Shown piece by piece: positions 1-8,993 of a DNA stretch of 64,000 nt. Where the stretch lies: assembly GCF_036967205.1 (NCBI RefSeq), contig NZ_CP146022.1:4960001-5024000 (forward strand), read 5' to 3'. A program made the position numbers and the translations under genes. This stretch comes from Streptomyces sp. Q6 (lineage in GTDB: Bacteria > Actinomycetota > Actinomycetes > Streptomycetales > Streptomycetaceae). Under the pieces are notes generated by a model that was not told where the DNA came from, did no database searches, and was given only the letters and a program-made list of their open reading frames with translations. Every line of letters starts with the position of its first letter. Position 1 is the stretch's first letter.

Positions 1-234
1 TTCCTGAGCGCCTCGCTCGACGCGCTCACCGTCGACGAGGGCACCGGCATCGGATCGCTGGCGACGATGGGCCGCGACATGTCCCGGCTGGCGGCCACGA
101 CGACCGTCCCGGTGGCGAGCGAGCCGTACGTGTCCGGGGTCGGTGACGTCGTCCTGTGGAACGACAGCGAGGCCGAGCAGCTCTTCGCCGCCCTGCGCGA
201 CGACACCGCGATTCCGACTTTCGACGGCAATTGA
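1..234 (+). CDS. LCP (LytR-CpsA-Psr) family protein, C-terminal part
   Basis: This reading frame is open from the first base and ends at TGA 232-234, so only the last 77 residues are present. The fragment contains LTVDEGTGIGSLATMGRDM, then a Val/Pro-rich strand and NDSEAEQLFAALRDD near the end. That pattern resembles the C-terminal end of the catalytic domain of LCP proteins, membrane-anchored enzymes that attach teichoic-acid-type glycopolymers to peptidoglycan. The catalytic residues lie outside the window. The assignment rests on overall resemblance and is moderate. Confidence 0.6.
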   Translation, partial: FLSASLDALTVDEGTGIGSLATMGRDMSRLAATTTVPVASEPYVSGVGDVVLWNDSEAEQLFAALRDDTAIPTFDGN

Positions 235-374
235 CGCATCCTGGACCGAGTGAGTCGGCCGGTGTTCGGCCGGTGTGTCGCGTGTGTCGGTTTGTGGACG
301 CTTCCCTGTGATCCACAAAGATGTGCGCCAATCGCGCAGAACGTCGGGTTGGACGGGTTGGAGAGGTGATCCAC

Positions 375-1276
375 ATGAGCGGTGCGGGTGCATCGGCGTC
401 GCCGTACGGATTCGTCGTCGCCAGGGGGCGCGGTGGCCGCGGTTACCGACCCGAGCAGGTGGAGGCGGTCGCCGCCGAGGTGTCGCGGGAGCGCGACGAC
501 GCGTGGGAGCGCGCGGCCCGGCTGACCGTCCTGCACAAGGAGATGGAGGCGGAGGCCGAGCGGCTGCGCGAGGTCGTCGCGCGCCTCGCCCCGCAGACGT
601 ACGACACCCTCGGCAAGCGCGCGCAGTACCTGCTCGAACTGGTGGAGGAAGAGGCGGCGGCCGTCCGGCACGCGGCGCGGGCCGAGGCGCAGGCGGCGGC
701 CGACGCCGCCGGGCCGCGGCGCGCGAGGAGCGCGAGTCCGCCCAGGCGTACGCCGACGTCCTGCGCGCCGAGGCCGACGAGCGGGCCCGCGGCCGGGAGG
801 ACGCGGCGCGGGCCGCGGCCGACGAGATCAGGGTCGCGGCGCGCCGCGACGTGAAGGAGATGCGCGGCGAGGCGCTCGCGGCGCTGCGCGACACGCGCCG
901 CCGCGCCGAGGGCGTCCTCGCCGAGCAGACCAAGGAGCACGCCGAGCGGATCGAGCACGCCGAGCGGGACGCGGCCGAGCAGGAGGCCGCCGTCGACGCG
1001 TGGGAGACGGCCGCCGTCGCCGAGGCCGAGGCCCGCCTCGCGGAGGCCGGACGCGCCCTCGCCGAGGCGGAGGAGGCGGCCCGGCACGGCCAGGAGGACG
1101 CGGAGGCGAGCGCCGCGGAGCTGCTGGCGCAGGCGCGGGCCCGCGAGGAGCGGATCGCCCGGGAGACCGAGCGGGTGCTCCGCGAGAACGGCGAGGCGTG
1201 GGACGAGGTGCGGGCCCACATGGACCACGTACGCAGCTCGCTCGCGGCGCTCACGGGGCGGGCGGCGGCGGAGTAG
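375..1276 (+). pseudogene. DivIVA/cellulose-binding-like coiled-coil protein, apparent frameshift
   Basis: The start ATG at 375 follows a GGAGAGG ribosome site and gives MSGAGASASPYGFVVARGRG, followed by a long Ala/Glu/Arg coiled coil. The frame holds to about residue 113 (AEAQAAADAAG). The coiled coil then continues one frame over (REERESAQAYADVLRAEADE) to TAG at 1274-1276. Adding one G to the GGG at 711-713 would restore one protein of about 300 residues. Streptomyces annotations often call such proteins cellulose-binding or DivIVA-like; they are cytoplasmic scaffold-type coiled coils. I see no catalytic domain. The break is more likely a base-call error than a real mutation. Confidence 0.65.
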
Positions 1277-1302
1277 CCCCCAGGCCGCCCGTCCCGTCCC
1301 CG

Positions 1303-1329
1303 CTTTGCAGGGAGTGCTACTTTGCAAAG
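1303..1329 (+). promoter_or_regulatory. Palindromic operator-like element upstream of def
   Basis: CTTTGCAAAG at 1320-1329 is a perfect 10-bp palindrome, and a half-like copy CTTTGCAG lies at 1303-1310, 17 bp earlier. The AT content is unusual for this region. It lies 42 bp before the deformylase start, so it could be an operator or overlap the promoter. No regulator gene is adjacent. Confidence 0.35.
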
Positions 1330-1371
1330 AGTTCGGTCAAGTGGCGTGCGTACAAGGGGGAGTTGAGAGGC

Positions 1372-1974
1372 ATGGGCGAGGGGCGGCTGCTGCCGGAGGT
1401 CGAGCGCGGCGCGGTGCGGCGCATCACGGTGGTCGGCGAGCCGGTGCTGCACCGGCGGTGCGCACCGGTCACCGAGGCGCACTTCGGCACGGCCGACCTC
1501 GCGCGGCTCGTCGACGACATGTTCGCCACGAACCACGTCGCGCACGGCGCGGGCCTCGCCGCGAACCAGGTCGACGTCGACCTCCAGCTCTTCGTCTGGG
1601 ACATCGAGGACGACTGGGGCGTGCGGCACGTCGGTCACATCGCGAACCCGGTCCTCGACGAGGAGCCGGTCGCCGGCCGCAGACTCGTCGAGGAGATGGA
1701 GGGCTGCCTGTCCGTCCCCGGCCCGTACAAGACCGTGCCGCGCGCCGACCACGCGGTCGTCCGCGGCCAGGACAAGGACGGCAACCCACTGGTCGTCGAG
1801 GGCCGCGGCTACTTCGCCCGCTGCCTCCTGCACGAGACGGACCACCTCCACGGCCGCCTCTACCTCGACCGTCTCGCCACACGCGAACGCCGGGACGCGC
1901 TGCGGGAGATGGAGGACCTGCGCGACGGCGTCCTCGCCCGGCGCGCGGCCATGGCGGAGCGACTCGGCAAGTAG
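1372..1974 (+). CDS. def: Peptide deformylase
   Basis: This enzyme removes the formyl group from the N-terminal methionine of new proteins in the cytoplasm. All three metal-site motifs are present: GAGLAANQ at residues 59-66, EGCLS at 110-114 with the metal-binding Cys, and HETDH at 154-158 with two His ligands and the catalytic Glu. The 200-residue length is typical of actinobacterial forms. The ATG at 1372 is preceded by a GAGAGG-like site. The gene converges on the phosphotransferase gene with one base between the stop codons. Streptomyces usually carry several def paralogues, so this may not be the main one. Confidence 0.9.
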   Translation: MGEGRLLPEVERGAVRRITVVGEPVLHRRCAPVTEAHFGTADLARLVDDMFATNHVAHGAGLAANQVDVDLQLFVWDIEDDWGVRHVGHIANPVLDEEPVAGRRLVEEMEGCLSVPGPYKTVPRADHAVVRGQDKDGNPLVVEGRGYFARCLLHETDHLHGRLYLDRLATRERRDALREMEDLRDGVLARRAAMAERLGK

Positions 1975-1975
1975 G

Positions 1976-2722
1976 TCACAGGGACGCGGCCAGTGCCGTG
2001 CGGTGGGCGTCCACCCAGGCGCGGGCCGCGCGGATCCCGGTCACCACACCCCGCTCGCACAGCCGGAGCATCGCAGGGTCGCCCCGGTCCGCGCCCGCGT
2101 CGATGCCGCGCACGCAGCGGTCCTGCCAGTCCAGGACGGCGTCGAGGAGCGGCGCCCGGTCGGTGAGGCCGTAGGCGTCGCAGAGCAGACGCAGGCGGCG
2201 GGAGGTCTCGCGCACGTCCTCGACGGCCGGCCCCAGGTCCAGGTACTGCCAGCAGACGTGCGCGACGTCGTCGATGCGGCGGCCGGGGGCGGCCAGGTCC
2301 CAGTCGATGAAGGCCGTGGGGTGCCAAGTGCCGACGCCGGTGTCGAGGGCGTAGACCGTGTTGCGGGGGTCGAGGTCGTTGTGGCAGACGACCTCGTGGC
2401 CCGCGGCCAGTGCCGTACCCGCCGTCATGTCGTGGAACTGCCTGACCAGAACGGCCAGTTGGGTGAGGCAGTCGTCCGTGCGGGCCGACCGTCGTTCCGC
2501 GGCGGTGAGGGCCGCGCGGCCCGGCACGTAGTCGAGGATCTCCCGGCCCTCGTCGTCGACGCCGAGGAAGCGGGGCGCGCCCGGCCAGCCACGTCGCTCG
2601 AACAGGGCGAGCAACTCGTGGACGAAGGCCGAGCGGGGCGTGGATGCCCTGCGGACCGTCGCGCCCACGCGGGTCACGTGGTGGATGTGCCCGCCGGGCA
2701 GTGCCTCGCCGTCGCCGCTCAC
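1976..2722 (-). CDS. Aminoglycoside phosphotransferase (APH)-fold kinase
   Basis: The protein has the APH/choline-kinase catalytic core: HNDLDPRN (HxDxxxxN catalytic loop) and FIDWDLAAPG (metal-binding Asp). It transfers a phosphate to a small molecule that cannot be named from sequence. The GTG start at 2722 was chosen because GAGGAAGGG lies about 9 bases upstream, giving VSGDGEALPGGHIHHVTRVG. The longer open frame upstream lacks such a signal. At 248 residues it is a short family member, and the usual nucleotide-binding Lys region reads VTRVGATVRR, with Arg. An 18-bp palindrome lies 25 bp upstream. Resistance to an antibiotic should not be assumed. Confidence 0.8.
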   Translation of the reverse strand: MSGDGEALPGGHIHHVTRVGATVRRASTPRSAFVHELLALFERRGWPGAPRFLGVDDEGREILDYVPGRAALTAAERRSARTDDCLTQLAVLVRQFHDMTAGTALAAGHEVVCHNDLDPRNTVYALDTGVGTWHPTAFIDWDLAAPGRRIDDVAHVCWQYLDLGPAVEDVRETSRRLRLLCDAYGLTDRAPLLDAVLDWQDRCVRGIDAGADRGDPAMLRLCERGVVTGIRAARAWVDAHRTALAASL

Positions 2723-2746
2723 GCGGTGCGTCCCTTCCTCGAATCC

Positions 2747-2764
2747 CCGGAACCGGTTCCGGGC
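2747..2764. promoter_or_regulatory. 18-bp perfect palindrome upstream of the phosphotransferase gene
   Basis: CCCGGAACCGGTTCCGGG is a perfect palindrome centred on GAACCGGTTC, between 2722 and the small frame ending at 2766. It could be an operator for the minus-strand unit or an RNA hairpin. Confidence 0.4.
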
Positions 2765-2765
2765 C

Positions 2766-2910
2766 TCAGTCGCTGGAGAAGCCCCAGAAGTACAGTTCGC
2801 TCGGGCGGCCCGCCCCATCGTGCAGGACCGCCACCCGGCCGAACCAGCGCCACGCCGCCGGTGGGCCCCGGTCCGATGCTCCATGACGCCCCGCTCCCCA
2901 ACTCGGCCAT
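2766..2910 (-). pseudogene. Possible small protein gene, frame broken
   Basis: From ATG 2910 on the minus strand the frame reads MAELGSGASWSIGPGPTGGV. A second frame, overlapping by about 60 bp, ends RVAVLHDGAGRPSELYFWG and a TGA at 2766. The two halves read like one roughly 50-residue protein split by a frame change. Unlike the other breaks in this window, repair here would need one base removed or two added. It would lie 43 bp upstream of the phosphotransferase and could be cotranscribed with it. The evidence is codon pattern only, and no domain is recognised. Confidence 0.25.
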
Positions 2911-3087
2911 GCGCGCGTGCACTTGGCGGGCGACGAACGCACAGCGAAATTCGGTTGGCCCCGCGGGCGGGGGGTGTTAGCTTTCCGGTGATCGTGAAGT
3001 CGGCCGAGGAGGTGAGTCCCGTGAACGCAGTACCGCATGGGTGCTCCCCCTGTCCTTCACGGTCGGGCGACTGACGCAGGTGTCGCC

Positions 3088-3110
3088 GGGAGTGCCAGGA
3101 CCGCACTCCC
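3088..3110 (+). promoter_or_regulatory. Hairpin in the leader of the acetyltransferase gene
   Basis: GGGAGTGC (3088-3095) and GCACTCCC (3103-3110) form a perfect 8-bp stem with a 7-base loop, 14 bp before the ATG at 3125 and next to the GAAGGA ribosome site. It could affect translation start. The rest of 2911-3087 shows no convincing gene. Confidence 0.35.
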
Positions 3111-3124
3111 GAAGGACGGACACC

Positions 3125-3952
3125 ATGAACACACACACGTCAGGACCCGTACCGGAACCGGTACCCGTAGCGGCATCCGTGGCGAAAGCCGGGCCCGTCG
3201 AGGTCACGCGCGTCGCGGACGGCCAGTGGCAGGCCCGTGAGGGGGAGCTGCTCGTCGGCACCGCGGACCTCGCGCACCGGCCCGGCGGCCGGGCCTTCAT
3301 CAGCGTCGACGCCTGGACCGACGAGGCGTTCGACCGGCTCGCCCGCGTCGTGCCCGCCGAGCTGCCCACCCCGCTGCACACCGTGGTCGACGAGGCCGAC
3401 CACGCGCTCATCGCCCGCTGGGGGCGGGCCGGTTTCCTGCCGGGCCGCCGCGAGGGCGAGTACGTCGTCCCCACCGATCCCCGGATCACGGGACTCGGCT
3501 CCGCGCCCGTGCCGCGCGGGGTGACGATCGTGCCGTTCGGCGAGGCGGAGGACGCCCCGCTGCGCGCCCTCGACCGGGCAATCCGCGACGAGATCGCCGC
3601 CGCAGGCGGCTGGCACACCATGCCCGCCGAGGTGGTGCCGCTGCCCGACGGCGTCACCGTCGTCGACCCCGCGAAGTACGCCGTGGCCGTCCTCGACGGC
3701 CGGTACGTGGGGATGCTCAGGATCGCGCCGGTGCCGCGCAGGCCACGGATCGGGGTGCTCGCCGTCCGCGCCGACGTGCGGCGCCGCGGTATCGGGCGGG
3801 CCCTGCTCGCCGGGGCCCTCGGCGCGCTGCACGCCGCCGGTGTCCCGGACGCCTGGGCCGAGGCGCAGGAGTCCCAGCACGCCGCCGTGTCCCTCCTGGA
3901 GGGCGTCGGTGCCCGGCGGGTCGGCGGCAACGTCGAGCTGGAGCGCCGATGA
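3125..3952 (+). CDS. GNAT-family N-acetyltransferase
   Basis: This 275-residue protein has a C-terminal GNAT fold. [20 protein letters not shown] is the acetyl-CoA-binding motif A, followed by a strand/helix ending [14 protein letters not shown]. The N-terminal half looks like a degenerate second GNAT-like domain ([17 protein letters not shown]-like segments). The ATG start at 3125 has GAAGGAC 7 bases upstream. The gene ends in ATGA overlapping the next start, so it is probably translationally coupled to the IF-1 paralogue. The substrate is unknown. Confidence 0.8.
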   Translation: MNTHTSGPVPEPVPVAASVAKAGPVEVTRVADGQWQAREGELLVGTADLAHRPGGRAFISVDAWTDEAFDRLARVVPAELPTPLHTVVDEADHALIARWGRAGFLPGRREGEYVVPTDPRITGLGSAPVPRGVTIVPFGEAEDAPLRALDRAIRDEIAAAGGWHTMPAEVVPLPDGVTVVDPAKYAVAVLDGRYVGMLRIAPVPRRPRIGVLAVRADVRRRGIGRALLAGALGALHAAGVPDAWAEAQESQHAAVSLLEGVGARRVGGNVELERR

Positions 3953-4179
3953 CCATGGGGCGCGTGGCGAAGGGCATCGAGAAGGAGGGCGTCGTCGTGG
4001 AGTGCCTGCGCGGGGCGACGTTCCGGGTGGAGATGCAGAAGGGGCACGTGGTGCTCGCGCACATCAGCGGCAAGATGCGCAAGCACCACATCAAGATCCT
4101 CCCGTACGACCGGGTCCTGGTGGAGATCAGCCCGTACGACCTGACCCGCGGCCGGATTCTCTTCCGGTACCGGTCGTAG
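3949..4179 (+). CDS. infA: Translation initiation factor IF-1 paralogue
   Basis: The 76 residues match the single OB-fold of IF-1 over almost the whole length: [38 protein letters not shown] and [21 protein letters not shown]-1 binds the 30S A site during initiation. This copy lies outside any ribosomal-protein operon, so it is probably a second infA. Its start overlaps the acetyltransferase stop by 4 bases (ATGA), implying coupled expression; an in-frame ATG 6 bases later is also possible. Its 3' end overlaps the convergent symporter gene by 53 bases. Confidence 0.88.
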   Translation: MTMGRVAKGIEKEGVVVECLRGATFRVEMQKGHVVLAHISGKMRKHHIKILPYDRVLVEISPYDLTRGRILFRYRS

Positions 4180-5809
4180 CGGACGGCGGGGGCGGCGCCA
4201 CGGGAGCCCCCGCCAGGATCCAGCCCTCCACCGCCTCGTAGAGCTGCCGCTGGGCCTGTGCCTTGCGCGGCGCGGTCAGGACCGTGCCCAGCCAGCCGAG
4301 GAAGAAGCCGAGCGGGATCGAGACCAGACCCGGCGTCGTGAACGGGAACCAGGTGAAGTCCTGGTCCGGGAAGGCCGACGCCGGGTTGCCCGACACCAGC
4401 GTGGTGCCGGTGATGAGGACCATCGAGGAGAGCGTGCCGCCGATCAGCGTGCACAGCAGTCCCGTACGGGTGTAGCGCCGCCAGAACAGGCTGTACACCA
4501 GCGCCGGGGCGAGCGCCGACGCGCCGATGCCGAGCGCGAGGAAGACCAGCGGCTGAAGGCTGCGGTGCTGGAAGTAGGTGGCGAGCGTGATGGTCACGGC
4601 GCCGACCGCGAGCGCCGAGTAGCGGGCCAGCGTCATCTCCCTGCGCGGCGTGGGCTGGGTGCGGCCCAGGTACGCGAACACGTCGTGGGCCAGGGAGTTG
4701 GCGCAGGCCAGGATCATGCCCGAGACGGACGCGAGCAGCGTGAGGAACAGCGCCGTGGTGGCCGTCGTGAACACCAGGGCGCCCACGGTGGACAGTTCGG
4801 CGCCGAACGCGGCGCGCGAGCCGAGCAGGAAGGCCGTGTTGCCCTGCGGGTCGGCCGTCGCGATCACCTTGCTGCCGACGAGCGCGGTCGCGCCGAACCC
4901 GATCACCGAGATCATCAGCGCGAACACCCCCGTCGAGGTGACCGCCCACGACATCGAGCGGCGCACCTCGCGGGCGTGCCGCGCCGTGTACATGCGCATC
5001 GTGACGTGCGGCAGGGCGGCGCCCCCGAGCATCACCGTCAGATACGAACTGATCATGTCGAGGCGGGGGCTGCCGCTGTGCACGAACTGCAGCCCCGACT
5101 TCAGATAGGCGCTGCCCGCGTCGCTGTTGGCGACCGCCGCGGCGAGCAGTGCGCCCGGGTCCCAGTCGAAGCGGCGCAGGATCAGCAGGGAGACCACGGT
5201 GCCGGAGCCGAGCAGCGTCACGATCTTGAGGATCTGGATGACGGCGGTGCCCTTCATGCCGCCGATCGTCGCGTAGCTGATCATCAGGGCGCCGACGGTG
5301 ACGATGACGCCGGTCTTGAACCCGGTGCTGTCGAAGCCGAGGAGGAACCCCAACAGGTCTCCCGCGCCCGCGAGTTGGACCAGCATCATGGGCAGCAGCG
5401 CGGCGAGCGTGACCAGGCAGGACGCGAGCCGCGCGGCCCGGCCCGGCATCCGGCGGGCGAGCACGTCCCCCATGGTGAACTGGCCCGCGTTGCGCAGGGG
5501 TTCGGCCAGCAGGAACATCAGGAGCATCAGGGAGAGTGCGGTGGCCAGGGCGAGGACCACGCCGTCGTACCCGGTGAGCGCGACGACCCCGCAGGTGCCG
5601 AGGACGGTCGCGGCCGAGATGTAGTCACCGGCGATGGCGAGCCCGTTGCGCAGGGAGCCGAGCCGGCCGAAGCCGGTGTAGAACTCCGTCAGATCGTCCC
5701 GTTCGGGGCCGGTGACGATGCACAGCAGCAGGATGACCGAGCCGACACCGGTGAACGCCACCAGGGCCATCGACTCCGTCGACACGGACGTCGCGGCGAG
5801 GGGGATCAT
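4127..5809 (-). CDS. Sodium:solute symporter, acetate-permease type
   Basis: This polytopic membrane protein of 560 residues belongs to the SSF family, with about 13 hydrophobic segments. [20 protein letters not shown] is the conserved N-terminal signature of the ActP/cation-acetate branch, and the order of helices through [13 protein letters not shown] agrees. It probably imports acetate or another short monocarboxylate with Na+. The ATG at 5809 overlaps the stop of the DUF485 gene (ATGA), which is the usual yjcH-actP arrangement. An extra 30 residues upstream in frame are open but poorly supported as protein. Confidence 0.85.
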   Translation of the reverse strand: MIPLAATSVSTESMALVAFTGVGSVILLLCIVTGPERDDLTEFYTGFGRLGSLRNGLAIAGDYISAATVLGTCGVVALTGYDGVVLALATALSLMLLMFLLAEPLRNAGQFTMGDVLARRMPGRAARLASCLVTLAALLPMMLVQLAGAGDLLGFLLGFDSTGFKTGVIVTVGALMISYATIGGMKGTAVIQILKIVTLLGSGTVVSLLILRRFDWDPGALLAAAVANSDAGSAYLKSGLQFVHSGSPRLDMISSYLTVMLGGAALPHVTMRMYTARHAREVRRSMSWAVTSTGVFALMISVIGFGATALVGSKVIATADPQGNTAFLLGSRAAFGAELSTVGALVFTTATTALFLTLLASVSGMILACANSLAHDVFAYLGRTQPTPRREMTLARYSALAVGAVTITLATYFQHRSLQPLVFLALGIGASALAPALVYSLFWRRYTRTGLLCTLIGGTLSSMVLITGTTLVSGNPASAFPDQDFTWFPFTTPGLVSIPLGFFLGWLGTVLTAPRKAQAQRQLYEAVEGWILAGAPVAPPPPSATTGTGRESGRGSGRTG

Positions 5810-6201
5810 CGCGCGGCACCCCCTTGGCGGCGCAGCCGGTACGCGAGCGGGTCGACGCGGTGCCGCGCCGTGTGCTCGTACACGTAGACCGCGAAGCACG
5901 TGACGGGGAACTGGCAGAGGCCGACGAGCAGCCCGAAGGAGAGGCCGCCGGTGACCGCGCGGGTCATCAGGGACGGGGCGAACGCCGACAGGATCAGGAA
6001 CGTGAGGAAGTAGCCGATCGCGGTGAGCGTCGAGACGCGGCGCTGCCAGCGGTAGGCCGTGCGCAGCAGCATCAGCTCGCCCGCGGGACCCGCCGGGCTG
6101 TCTGCCGGGCCGCGGTCCGGGTGGCGGGGGAGGCGGTGCGAGCGGGCGGTGTGCGGCGGCTGCTGCGAGAACGGCTGGTACGGCCGGTACGGCTGGGACA
6201 T
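5806..6201 (-). CDS. DUF485 membrane protein, symporter partner
   Basis: The 131-residue protein has a hydrophilic Pro/Gln/Arg-rich N-terminus and then two membrane helices around TLTAIGYFLTFLILSAFAPS and LSFGLLVGLCQFPVTCFAVY, ending YVYEHTARHRVDPLAYRLRR. This is the DUF485 (YjcH-like) family that precedes acetate symporters. The ATG at 6201 has GGAG about 10 bases upstream. It is translationally coupled to the symporter. Its exact role is not established in the family. Confidence 0.85.
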   Translation of the reverse strand: MSQPYRPYQPFSQQPPHTARSHRLPRHPDRGPADSPAGPAGELMLLRTAYRWQRRVSTLTAIGYFLTFLILSAFAPSLMTRAVTGGLSFGLLVGLCQFPVTCFAVYVYEHTARHRVDPLAYRLRRQGGAAR

Positions 6202-6310
6202 CCCGGGGCTCCTTGCACGGCTCGGGTCCGCCGGGGACGAGCGGACCGCAGGGAGTGTGTGTGGGGGAGCCGGAACGTTACTCGCAGGTAGTGGAGTTGG
6301 GCGAGAGTTT

Positions 6311-6323
6311 GAACGAACTGTTC
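6311..6323. promoter_or_regulatory. TetR-type operator-like dyad
   Basis: GAACGAACTGTTC is a short inverted repeat (GAAC-5-GTTC) beside a related GTCGGTTC. It overlaps the stop codon of the MFS gene and lies 110 bp upstream of the DUF485 start. TetR-family sites often look like this, but no TetR gene is nearby. Confidence 0.25.
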
Positions 6324-7908
6324 AGTCGGTTCGCCGCTCGTTCTCTAGTGAGCGGGGTGAGTGTTGCTGGTGGGGGAGTTGTGCGTCGGATGACTTCTCG
6401 CCGGGGCGAACATCCGCTAGCGGGTCGAGGACCGGAAAGCGGCGCGGGGCCAGCGTCAGGAGGAGCAGGAGCGCGAGCGCCGCCGCGCAGGCCGCGCCGA
6501 TGTAGACGGAGTCGACCGCCGCGTCGACCGCCCGGCGCACGCTGTCCGTGCCGGAGTCGCGGACCACCGAGTCGAGGTCGGCGCCGCTGCCGAGGCGGGC
6601 CGAGACGACCCCGTTGGCGACCGCGCCGAACAGGGCCGCGCCGACCGTCTGCCCGATCTGCCGGTAGAAGAGGACCGAGGCGGTGGCCGTGCCGCGCTCC
6701 GCCCAGCCGACCGTGGACTGCACGCCGACGATCAACGGGAGCTGGAAGAGGCCGAGGGCCGCGCCGAGCAGCAGGCTGAGCAGCGTGGGCTGCCAGACCG
6801 CGCCGGGGAACGGCAGCAGCGGGAAGGCGACGAGGACGGCGAGCGCCACCGTGATGCCGAGCGCGGCCGTGTCCCGGAAGCCGATCCTGCGGTAGACGTG
6901 CTGGCTCAGGGCCGCCGACACCGGCCAGCTCAGCGTCATCACGGACAGCACGAACCCGGCGGCCGTGGGCGACAGGCCGAGCACCGACTGGGCGTACGTC
7001 GGCAGGAAGGTGGTCGGCGCGACCATCAGCAGGCCGAGCGCAGCGAGCGCCAGATTGACCGCGGCGATCGTGCGCCGCCGCCACACCCACCCGGGCAGGA
7101 TCGGCTCGCCCGTCTCCCACCACCGCCCCGGTGACGACGTCGCTTCGCTCCACCTCCTTTCCGCCCGCCGCTCGATGACGACGACGGCCCCGACGAGCGC
7201 GAGTCCCGTACCGAGCAGGGCGACGGAGGGCACGGAGGCCCACGCCCAGGCGACGCCGCCCTGCACCAGCCAGGTCAGCAGCACCCCGCCGGCCGCGAAC
7301 ACGGCGAGCGCGCCCGCCCAGTCGACGCGGAGGCGCGCGGCAGCCTCACGGCGCGGCTCGTGCAGATGCCGTACGACGAAGAAGAGCGCGACGGCGCCGA
7401 TCGGCAGGTTGATCAGGAAGATCCAGCGCCAGCCGGCGGTGGAGGCGAGGATGCCGCCGAGCGCGGGGCCGAGGACGGACGACGTGGCCCACACGGTCGA
7501 CAACTTCGCCTGGATCCTGGGGCGTTCCTTCAGCGGGTACAGATCGGCGGCCAGCGTCTGGACCGTGCCCTGGATCGCGCCGCCGCCCAGCCCCTGGATC
7601 ACGCGGAACGCGATCAGGGCGCCCATGTTCCAGGCCGTCGCGCAGAGCAGCGAGCCCGCCAGGAACAGGGCGCAGCCCGTGATCAGGACCGGCTTGCGGC
7701 CGAGGGTGTCGGAGAGCTTGCCGTAGAGAGGCAGCGTGACCGTCACCGCGAGCAGATAGCCGGAGAACAGCCAGGAGAAGACCGAGAAGCCGCCGAGCTC
7801 GCCCACGATCTGCGGGACCGCGGTGGAGACGATGGTGGAGTCGAGCGCGGCGAGCGCCATGCACAGCATCAGCGCGGCGACGACCGCGACGTTCTTCCTG
7901 CCCGCCAT
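6322..7908 (-). CDS. MFS drug transporter, DHA2 (14-TMS) type
   Basis: This 528-residue protein has about 14 membrane segments. Motif A appears as LYGKLSDTLGRKPVL, and the first helix carries ALDSTIVSTAVPQIVGEL, typical of the DHA2 proton-coupled multidrug exporters. A long loop rich in Arg/Trp separates the two halves. The start ATG at 7908 has AGGGGG about 8 bases upstream. No TetR or MarR regulator gene is adjacent, which is unusual for this family. Substrates cannot be predicted. Confidence 0.88.
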   Translation of the reverse strand: MAGRKNVAVVAALMLCMALAALDSTIVSTAVPQIVGELGGFSVFSWLFSGYLLAVTVTLPLYGKLSDTLGRKPVLITGCALFLAGSLLCATAWNMGALIAFRVIQGLGGGAIQGTVQTLAADLYPLKERPRIQAKLSTVWATSSVLGPALGGILASTAGWRWIFLINLPIGAVALFFVVRHLHEPRREAAARLRVDWAGALAVFAAGGVLLTWLVQGGVAWAWASVPSVALLGTGLALVGAVVVIERRAERRWSEATSSPGRWWETGEPILPGWVWRRRTIAAVNLALAALGLLMVAPTTFLPTYAQSVLGLSPTAAGFVLSVMTLSWPVSAALSQHVYRRIGFRDTAALGITVALAVLVAFPLLPFPGAVWQPTLLSLLLGAALGLFQLPLIVGVQSTVGWAERGTATASVLFYRQIGQTVGAALFGAVANGVVSARLGSGADLDSVVRDSGTDSVRRAVDAAVDSVYIGAACAAALALLLLLTLAPRRFPVLDPLADVRPGEKSSDAQLPHQQHSPRSLENERRTD

Positions 7909-8204
7909 TTCATTCCCCCTGCATCTATCCCCGGCCAGGAGCTTATGCGGGTGGAGGCGACCCTGAGTAGGCCTCCACCGAGGGATGGACCTCCCCTAGG
8001 GGGACCTCCGTACAACGGACCGGGGATCACTCGTCCCGCCGGAGGACGAGACGGCAGGGGGGTTCTTCCTACCGTTCAGGGGTGGGGTTTTCCCCCGGGA
8101 AAGACGGTGACTTCCACCAGCGCGCCCGAGGCCCCGCGTCACCAGACTTGAAGCAGTTCCGCAGAGCGCTGCGGACGCCGGGCAACCGACATAGGAGACG
8201 TACC
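7909..8204. promoter_or_regulatory. Divergent promoter region, MFS and ABC/FtsX genes
   Basis: No gene is evident here. CCCCTAGGGG at 7993-8002 is a perfect palindrome within a purine/pyrimidine-biased stretch (about 7970-8010). A GGTTTTCCCCCGG element lies at 8087-8099. Both are plausible regulator sites for the divergently transcribed transporter genes. The ABC gene has AGGAGACG just before its GTG start. Confidence 0.35.
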
Positions 8205-8993
8205 GTGACAACGGCTGTGACCATTCCCAGGCACGGGGGCACTGGCGGGCGAACGGCTGTTGCCGCGAGGGCGCGACAGGTCGTCAAGGCGTACGGGTCG
8301 GGGGAGACCCGGGTCGTCGCGCTCGACCACGTCGACGTCGACATCGCGCGGGGCCAGTTCACCGCGATCATGGGCCCGTCGGGCTCGGGCAAGTCGACGC
8401 TGATGCACTGCCTCGCCGGTCTCGACACCGTCACGTCCGGCCAGATCCACCTGGACGAGACCGAGATCACCGGCCTCAAGGACAAGAAGCTCACGCAGCT
8501 GCGCCGGGACCGGATCGGCTTCATCTTCCAGGCGTTCAACCTGCTCCCCACCCTGAACGCCCTGGAGAACATCACGCTCCCGATGGACATCGCGGGCCGC
8601 AAGCCGGACGCCGCGTGGCTGCGCCAGGTCGTCGAGACCGTCGGCCTCGCCGAACGGCTCAAGCACCGGCCCACCCAGCTCTCCGGCGGCCAGCAGCAGC
8701 GCGTCGCCGTGGCCCGCGCGCTGGCCGCACGGCCCGAGATCATCTTCGGTGACGAGCCGACCGGAAACCTCGACTCCCGGGCCGGCGCCGAGGTGCTCGG
8801 CTTCCTGCGCCGCTCGGTCGACGACCTCGGCCAGACGATCGTGATGGTCACGCACGACCCGGTCGCCGCCTCGTACGCGGACCGCGTCCTGTACCTGGCC
8901 GACGGCCGCATCGTCGACGAGATGATCCGCCCGACGGCCGACGCCGTCCTCGACCGCATGAAGGACTTCGACGCACGGGGGCGCACCTCATGA
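8205..8993 (+). CDS. ABC transporter ATP-binding protein (MacB/LolD type)
   Basis: This ATPase of 262 residues has GPSGSGKST (Walker A), LSGGQQQRVAVARAL (signature) and IIFGDEPTGNLDS (Walker B with the LolD/MacB-specific GNLDS). The FIFQAFNLLPTLNALENI segment is also typical of this branch. It powers the large permease encoded next and is cytoplasmic. The GTG at 8205 follows AGGAGACG and was chosen over an upstream in-frame ATG without a ribosome site. A close paralogue lies at 41165-41965. Confidence 0.9.
   Translation: MTTAVTIPRHGGTGGRTAVAARARQVVKAYGSGETRVVALDHVDVDIARGQFTAIMGPSGSGKSTLMHCLAGLDTVTSGQIHLDETEITGLKDKKLTQLRRDRIGFIFQAFNLLPTLNALENITLPMDIAGRKPDAAWLRQVVETVGLAERLKHRPTQLSGGQQQRVAVARALAARPEIIFGDEPTGNLDSRAGAEVLGFLRRSVDDLGQTIVMVTHDPVAASYADRVLYLADGRIVDEMIRPTADAVLDRMKDFDARGRTS

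Noticed and set aside
2003-2980. Plus-strand gene opposite the phosphotransferase
   Set aside because: It mirrors the APH gene, has no domain and would overlap the convergent def gene unit's end without a ribosome site.
4565-5887. Plus-strand open frame opposite the symporter
   Set aside because: It is a shadow frame; the minus strand has the membrane protein with conserved motifs and coupled start.
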